Assembly: GCA_050014015.1 (NCBI GenBank)
Contig: JBEKEC010000006.1
Span: forward strand, 72,513-136,512
From: PALSA-1353 sp050014015
GTDB taxonomy: Bacteria; Planctomycetota; Phycisphaerae; Tepidisphaerales; Tepidisphaeraceae
Length of the DNA stretch: 64,000 bases
Direction of reading: 5' to 3'
Positions within the stretch are counted from its first letter, which is position 1. Every line of letters begins with the position of its first letter. Positions 60,108 to 64,000 of the stretch are shown one piece after another. A program made the translations under genes and the position numbers. The notes below the pieces were generated by a model that saw only the letters and a program-made list of their open reading frames with translations, was not told the origin of the DNA and ran no database searches.

Positions 60108-60214
60108 GTCGCGTCGATTGAGACTCAGTCCAATTTGCACGAAATAGGCGAAAATTCGGGTTTTTTTCGGCGCGCGGTGCTACTGTGGATCGATATTTGA
60201 AGCAGGAACAACGC

Positions 60215-60754
60215 ATGTCGACCGAAGCAGCAGCCTTGGACGCGGGTTTGAACTTGAGCGAACACGCGGCACATCACAAGCACAGGTTCGTGTTGCAGAA
60301 GGTTCAGCCGGCGCTGCTGGGGTTGATGGATGGCTCGGTGTCCACGCTGGCGCCGTTGTTCGCGACCGCGCAATTGACCCGAAGACCGATGATGGCATTT
60401 TTCGTCGGGCTGGCGGCATCGGTCGGAGCGGGGATCAGCATGGGATTGGCCGAGGCATTGTCGGATGACGGCAAGGTCACGGGACGCGGGCATCCGCTGG
60501 GACGCGGGATCATCACGGGCTTCGCCACCATCGTCGGCGGAATGCTGCATACGTTTCCGTTTCTGAGTTCGAATCTGAGCGTCGCTCTGAGGTTGGCGTA
60601 CGCGGTGGTGGTGGTGGAGTTGCTGGCGATTGCGTACATCCGGTTCCATTACATGAAAAGCCCGCTGGTCAGGACGCTCGTGCAAGTGATCGTCGGCGGC
60701 GGGATTGTGTTTGCGATCGGGATCGTTCTGGGGCGGCTGGGGTCGGGGACGTGA
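60215..60754 (+). CDS. VIT-family membrane protein (iron/manganese transporter-like)
   Basis: 179 residues from ATG 60215. LGLMDGSVSTLAPLFATA near residue 35 matches the start of the VIT1/CCC1 family, and four further hydrophobic segments are visible (e.g. AFFVGLAASVGAGISMGLAEAL, IVGGGIVFAIGIVLG). The family moves Fe2+ or Mn2+ out of the cytoplasm. The metal-binding cytoplasmic stretch of VIT1 is not evident because the protein is short, so function is uncertain. Confidence 0.75.
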   Translation: MSTEAAALDAGLNLSEHAAHHKHRFVLQKVQPALLGLMDGSVSTLAPLFATAQLTRRPMMAFFVGLAASVGAGISMGLAEALSDDGKVTGRGHPLGRGIITGFATIVGGMLHTFPFLSSNLSVALRLAYAVVVVELLAIAYIRFHYMKSPLVRTLVQVIVGGGIVFAIGIVLGRLGSGT

Positions 60755-60809
60755 AACCTCTTCTAAAGATGACACGCCAAGCGCGAGATGGTGAAATTCA
60801 ACGGGACAA

Positions 60810-60831
60810 TACGGCGAGCAAGCTCGCCGGC
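60810..60831. repeat. CGGCGAGCAAGCTCGCCGGC palindrome, copy 2
   Basis: Second copy of the 22-base element at 38337-38358 with the same ACACG following. It lies in the spacer between the VIT-like gene and tRNA-Leu. Confidence 0.75.
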
Positions 60832-60874
60832 GACACGCGGGGGAACCGATCCATCACCGATTGGCCCTTCGAAT

Positions 60875-60955
60875 GCCCAGGACAGGATTTGAACCTGCAC
60901 GGGTTGCCCCGCTACCACCTCAAAGTAGTGCGTCTGCCAATTTCGCCACCTGGGC
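60875..60955 (-). tRNA. tRNA-Leu (anticodon GAG)
   Basis: 81 nt with the long variable arm expected for leucine. The acceptor pairs GCCCAGG with CCTGGGC; the D arm carries GGCGAAATTGGC; the anticodon stem CTACT/GGTAG closes loop TTGAGGT (anticodon GAG); T loop TTCAAAT. No CCA is encoded. It reads CUC/CUU codons. Confidence 0.97.
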
Positions 60956-61001
60956 GTGGTTGACATAGGAAGTATATGCGCCGCGACGGGGGTGTCGAGT
61001 C

Positions 61002-63257
61002 TCAACCGGCCCCGATCAATTGCCGCTCGTATAACTGCTGATAGATCTGGCAGGTGTTCAGCAGTTCTTCATGTTTGCCCTGGCCGACGATTCGGCCGCG
61101 CTCCATGACCACAATCGTGTCGGCCGAGATGATGGTGCTGAACCGGTGCGCGATCACAAACGTGGTGCGTTCGTGGATCAGATGCTCGATGGCCTGATGA
61201 ATGAGGTGCTCGCTCTCGGCATCGACCTGGCTGGTGGCCTCGTCGAGAACGAGAATGGGAGACTGGTGGAATATCGCCCGCGCGATGCACAGCCGCTGTT
61301 TTTGACCGCCGGAGAGTTGACTGCCAAGCCCTTCGAGCACCATGTTGTATCCGCCGGGTTTTTCGACGATGAAATCGTGAGCGAAGGCTCGGCGGGCGGA
61401 TTCCTCGATGCGCGTCCAAACGGTGCGGCGCTGGGGTGAATCCGGGGTCTGGGGATTGGCCAGCGTTTCGCCGTAGGCGATGTTCTCGGCGATGGTGCCA
61501 GGGAAGATATAGCTGTCCTGCGTGACCAGGCTGATCTGCCGGCGAAGGGACGTTCGGGAAACGGTGCGGATGTCGGCGCCGTCGATCAGGATTCGTCCGG
61601 AATCGGGATCGAAGAAGCGTTCGAGCAATGCCAGGAGGGTGGTTTTGCCGCTTCCGTTGCGGCCGACGACGGCGACGGACTGGCCCTTGGGCACGGCGAG
61701 GCTGACGCCGTTGAGAGCGGGCGAGGAAGCGTTCGGATAGGTGAAGACGATGTCCTGGAACTCGATAGCCGAGCGAAGCGGCGGCAGCTTGCGTGGGACG
61801 ACGTCGCCCTTGACGAAGGCACGGGCGGCGATCAGGCCTTGCTGGCGTTCCGAAGGCAGGTCCAGCGTCTCGAAGATTCGCGCCGCGGCGGCGTTGGCCT
61901 TCTGCAAGGCGTTGTACGCCTTGCTGGCCTTGCGCAACGATTCGGCAATCAACGCCAGGGAAATCATCACCGCGATGAATTGTTCGATCGTCAACGTGTG
62001 CGATACGGTGATCATGTACGTCCCCGTCAGCACCACCAAGCCGGCCATGACCAGGATCATCGTTTCCATGACCGGCGAGCTGATCGCGTCGATCCGACTC
62101 ATCTTGATCATCTCGGTAATCAGCGAACGAAGTATGTTGCTGTAACGCCGGCGCTCGAACTTCTCCGCGTTGAATCCCTTGACAACGCGGATGCCGACGA
62201 GAGTTCCCTCGATCTGTCCGAGCAGGACGGAGGAGGAACGCAGCGCCGCGCGGCTGGCGCGGCGCATCTTCTTACCGAACTTCTTCATCATCAGGGCCAT
62301 CAAAGGGGCAAGGATGATGATGAATATCGTCAATCGCCAACTCACCCACACGGCGAATACGAATGCCATGACCGCCTTGATCGGCTCCTGGATGCTCTGG
62401 CCGAGCACCGTCTTGAAACCGTCCTGAAGATTGTCCACGTCGGTAATCAACCTGCTGGTGACGTCGCTGGCGCCCTGCTTGCCAAACGATGACAGCGGAA
62501 TGCGCAGGACGCGATCGTAAAGTCTTTGGCGAATGTCGTTGGCGGCGAGGATGGCCGACTGGTCCGACAGATGCTCCTGAAAAAAGCGTGCGACGTTGCC
62601 GACGAGGGCGATAATGGCGAGGAGCCCGAAGACGGTGGCGACGGATGCCACGGGTTTCAAGGGAAGCACTTGAACGGCTTTTAGCCCAATGTCGTCGTAC
62701 CACTTGGCCGGATGCAAAGGAACCCAGACGGTCAGATTTCGGGCCGCGACGGTCAGCGCAATCTGGCCACCGCTGGTTGGGTCCTGCCCGGGACCCGGGC
62801 GGGTCCAGGCGATTCGCCGCAGGATCTCGCCGGCGCGATAGCACTGATCGGTGGTGCTCCAAGCCGCCGGATCGCCGGTGATTTGGGGAAACGGACTGGT
62901 CGGCGCGCCGGCGGGCGCTGGGGATGCGTCGGTAATGACGTCGGCGGATTTAAGTCCGGCCGCCTTCGCGCGGCCTTGCAGGGCCTGGGCGAGCTGCACT
63001 TCGGTGGGTTCAGCGACGAATTTGACGTCCAGGCGTTGCTCGGCGGAGTGGCGATAGCCCCACGCCTGGATGGTGTCGCCGCTGAGCATGACCCGCATGA
63101 TCGGGATCATGGTGGTCAACCCACCGGTCATGGCCAGACCGACGAACACCGCGGAAGCGACCGAGATCACCACCTTGGCGCGATACGGCCAGAGATAGCG
63201 GCAGGCCCGCCAGAAATAGCGATGTTTTTTCCCCTTGATTTTCGGGCGGTCGTTCAT
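61002..63257 (-). CDS. ABC transporter, MsbA-like, with large loop insertion
   Basis: 751 residues from ATG 63257 (frame open to 63338). Exporter-type transmembrane domain with first helix at ~28-58, then an extra segment of about 135 residues (~60-195) with no hydrophobic helix, before the second membrane helix (~205-222). The remainder is a normal exporter: SFGKQGASDVTSRLITDVDNLQDGF, then NBD with Walker A GRNGSGKT, signature LSGGQKQRLCIARA, Walker B ILVLDEATSQVD and H-loop IAHRFST. Homologous exporters flip lipids or peptides. The insertion faces the periplasm and may recruit a partner. Confidence 0.9.
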   Translation of the reverse strand: MNDRPKIKGKKHRYFWRACRYLWPYRAKVVISVASAVFVGLAMTGGLTTMIPIMRVMLSGDTIQAWGYRHSAEQRLDVKFVAEPTEVQLAQALQGRAKAAGLKSADVITDASPAPAGAPTSPFPQITGDPAAWSTTDQCYRAGEILRRIAWTRPGPGQDPTSGGQIALTVAARNLTVWVPLHPAKWYDDIGLKAVQVLPLKPVASVATVFGLLAIIALVGNVARFFQEHLSDQSAILAANDIRQRLYDRVLRIPLSSFGKQGASDVTSRLITDVDNLQDGFKTVLGQSIQEPIKAVMAFVFAVWVSWRLTIFIIILAPLMALMMKKFGKKMRRASRAALRSSSVLLGQIEGTLVGIRVVKGFNAEKFERRRYSNILRSLITEMIKMSRIDAISSPVMETMILVMAGLVVLTGTYMITVSHTLTIEQFIAVMISLALIAESLRKASKAYNALQKANAAAARIFETLDLPSERQQGLIAARAFVKGDVVPRKLPPLRSAIEFQDIVFTYPNASSPALNGVSLAVPKGQSVAVVGRNGSGKTTLLALLERFFDPDSGRILIDGADIRTVSRTSLRRQISLVTQDSYIFPGTIAENIAYGETLANPQTPDSPQRRTVWTRIEESARRAFAHDFIVEKPGGYNMVLEGLGSQLSGGQKQRLCIARAIFHQSPILVLDEATSQVDAESEHLIHQAIEHLIHERTTFVIAHRFSTIISADTIVVMERGRIVGQGKHEELLNTCQIYQQLYERQLIGAG

Positions 63258-63424
63258 GCCAATAGTGGCCTCATTCTCATCGGTGAAAGTGCAGAGGATA
63301 GAACAGAACCGCCCGCTACGCCACCGCCGCTCACCCATTTAGGTTAATTGAGTGCTGGTGGGCGATTGCTCTATACTTGACGTGGGAATGAGGGAATTCG
63401 GGGTGGATAGGACGGGAAGAGGGC

Positions 63425-63784
63425 TTATTTGCGCACCCACTTGGCGAGCAGTTCGGGCCGGCTGTTTACGGCAAACCGCTTGTAGAGTGATTTGACGTAA
63501 ACATGGACGGTGTGGCGGCTAATGCTAAGGCGTGCGGCGATTTGCTTCTCGGCATTGCCGGCCAGGAGGAGTTCCAGAGTCTGCCGCTGTCGCGGGGAAA
63601 GGGGCGGGCCCGCGACAGCGGCGGGCTTGCCATCGAGCACCTGGTCTCCCAGCATGGAGCAGAACATGGCCACGAGCCGGCGGCGGCGGTTCACGCCATC
63701 GCCGCCGGCCGGCATTCCGAGCGATTTCGACGCGCGAACCAACGCGGACACGTCGCCCAAACGCGAAGTCCTCTTTTCCGGCAT
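63425..63784 (-). CDS. LuxR-type HTH protein
   Basis: 119 residues from ATG 63784. The C-terminal half (LSPRQRQTLELLLAGNAEKQIAARLSISRHTVHVYVKSLYKRF, ~63-106) is a GerE/LuxR HTH. The N-terminal half has no receiver domain, as in small stand-alone regulators. It probably binds DNA as a dimer; target and signal unknown. About 170 bases separate it from the ABC exporter. Confidence 0.85.
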   Translation of the reverse strand: MPEKRTSRLGDVSALVRASKSLGMPAGGDGVNRRRRLVAMFCSMLGDQVLDGKPAAVAGPPLSPRQRQTLELLLAGNAEKQIAARLSISRHTVHVYVKSLYKRFAVNSRPELLAKWVRK

Positions 63785-63908
63785 CACATCACCGCAACAG
63801 GGGAATTGAACGACCGATTACCGATTTGCTAACAATATAACCTCCCGCGGCAGGCTAACCAACGCCGCGGAAGGAGATAGGGTCTGAGCCATCAAAGTAG
63901 GTGGGTTC

Positions 63909-64000
63909 TTACGCCGCCAGAGGGCGTTGACTCCAAAATTCCTCCCATTGGTCGTTGAGCCATGCGGAACGCAGCGACAAAACGGATTGCGCGCCGGATT
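63909..64000 (-). CDS. 3' end of a gene running off the window
   Basis: A minus-strand frame from the window edge to TAA at 63909-63911 gives ~29 residues ending AWLNDQWEEFWSQRPLAA. The tryptophan-rich end resembles C-termini of some transposases, but this is too short for a call. Confidence 0.35.
   Translation of the reverse strand, partial: SGAQSVLSLRSAWLNDQWEEFWSQRPLAA

Noticed and set aside
57462..60140. A minus-strand frame of 892 codons antisense to the helicase and GT4 genes
   Set aside because: Low-complexity, Arg/Pro/His-rich product without family motifs; the plus-strand genes have complete conserved motifs.

Overview
This window looks like chromosomal DNA of a planctomycete, probably of the Phycisphaerae type. 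That placement is inferred from gene content only. The signs are several large pseudopilin-like proteins with the FTLVELLVVI type N-terminus (one with an H-X9-DG signature), a PEP-CTERM protein, an RF-1-domain release-factor-like protein with a C-terminal HTH-like tail, TPR/GT9 fusion proteins, fairly high G+C, tRNA genes without an encoded CCA, and many small palindromic repeats. Genes lie on both strands in short operons. No rRNA, phage module, intact insertion sequence or CRISPR array was seen.

Layout: 0.1-5.6 kb holds an AmmeMemoRadiSam-type radical SAM enzyme, a serine beta-lactamase-like hydrolase, a GT25 glycosyltransferase, a SpoIIE-type phosphatase and a UPF0175/PIN toxin-antitoxin pair that runs into tRNA-Thr(CGT). 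A decayed second tRNA-Thr copy lies about 0.6 kb further on. 6.2-11 kb is a minus-strand run of three paralogous GT39-like membrane glycosyltransferases. 11-17 kb has a small RaiA/HPF-like protein, a release-factor-like gene overlapping a family 5 uracil-DNA glycosylase, a secreted STN-like protein and two TPR-GT9 proteins. 17-23.3 kb is a tetR-macA-macB(ATPase)-macB(permease)-tolC operon with a Gfo/Idh/MocA oxidoreductase at its end. 23.5-32 kb has two paralogous pseudopilin-like proteins, folD flanked on both sides by heptad-repeat hairpins, and HEAT-repeat and membrane proteins; repeats are dense here. 32-37.6 kb has RNase R, then a SAM-I riboswitch-controlled operon of threonine synthase-like PLP enzyme, MoaD/ThiS-like sulfur carrier, a 79-residue protein, a HEPN protein and a NIL-domain protein.

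37.7-44.3 kb has a zinc-ribbon protein, carB, a molbindin, a ModE-type regulator and a fourth GT39-like protein. 44.3-50.4 kb is an RND efflux operon (permease, adaptor, NodT-type outer membrane factor), divergent from a phosphate-selective-porin-like gene across a regulatory region with nested inverted repeats. 52.4-53.2 kb is a graveyard of porin and truA fragments. 53.2-64 kb has a pseudopilin, a PEP-CTERM protein, a binding-protein/molybdopterin-domain fusion, truA, a DEAD-box-family helicase, a GT4 glycosyltransferase, a VIT-family membrane protein, tRNA-Leu(GAG), an ABC exporter with a large loop insertion, a LuxR-type regulator and the 3' end of an unidentified gene.

The most interesting points are: (1) the SAM-riboswitch operon, which suggests a protein-thiocarboxylate route to homocysteine/methionine; (2) seven-base-period repeat hairpins, comparable to the STRR repeats described in cyanobacteria; (3) palindromic elements inserted in frame in coding sequences, notably carB; and (4) duplicated, decaying junctions around tRNA-Thr and between porin and truA.
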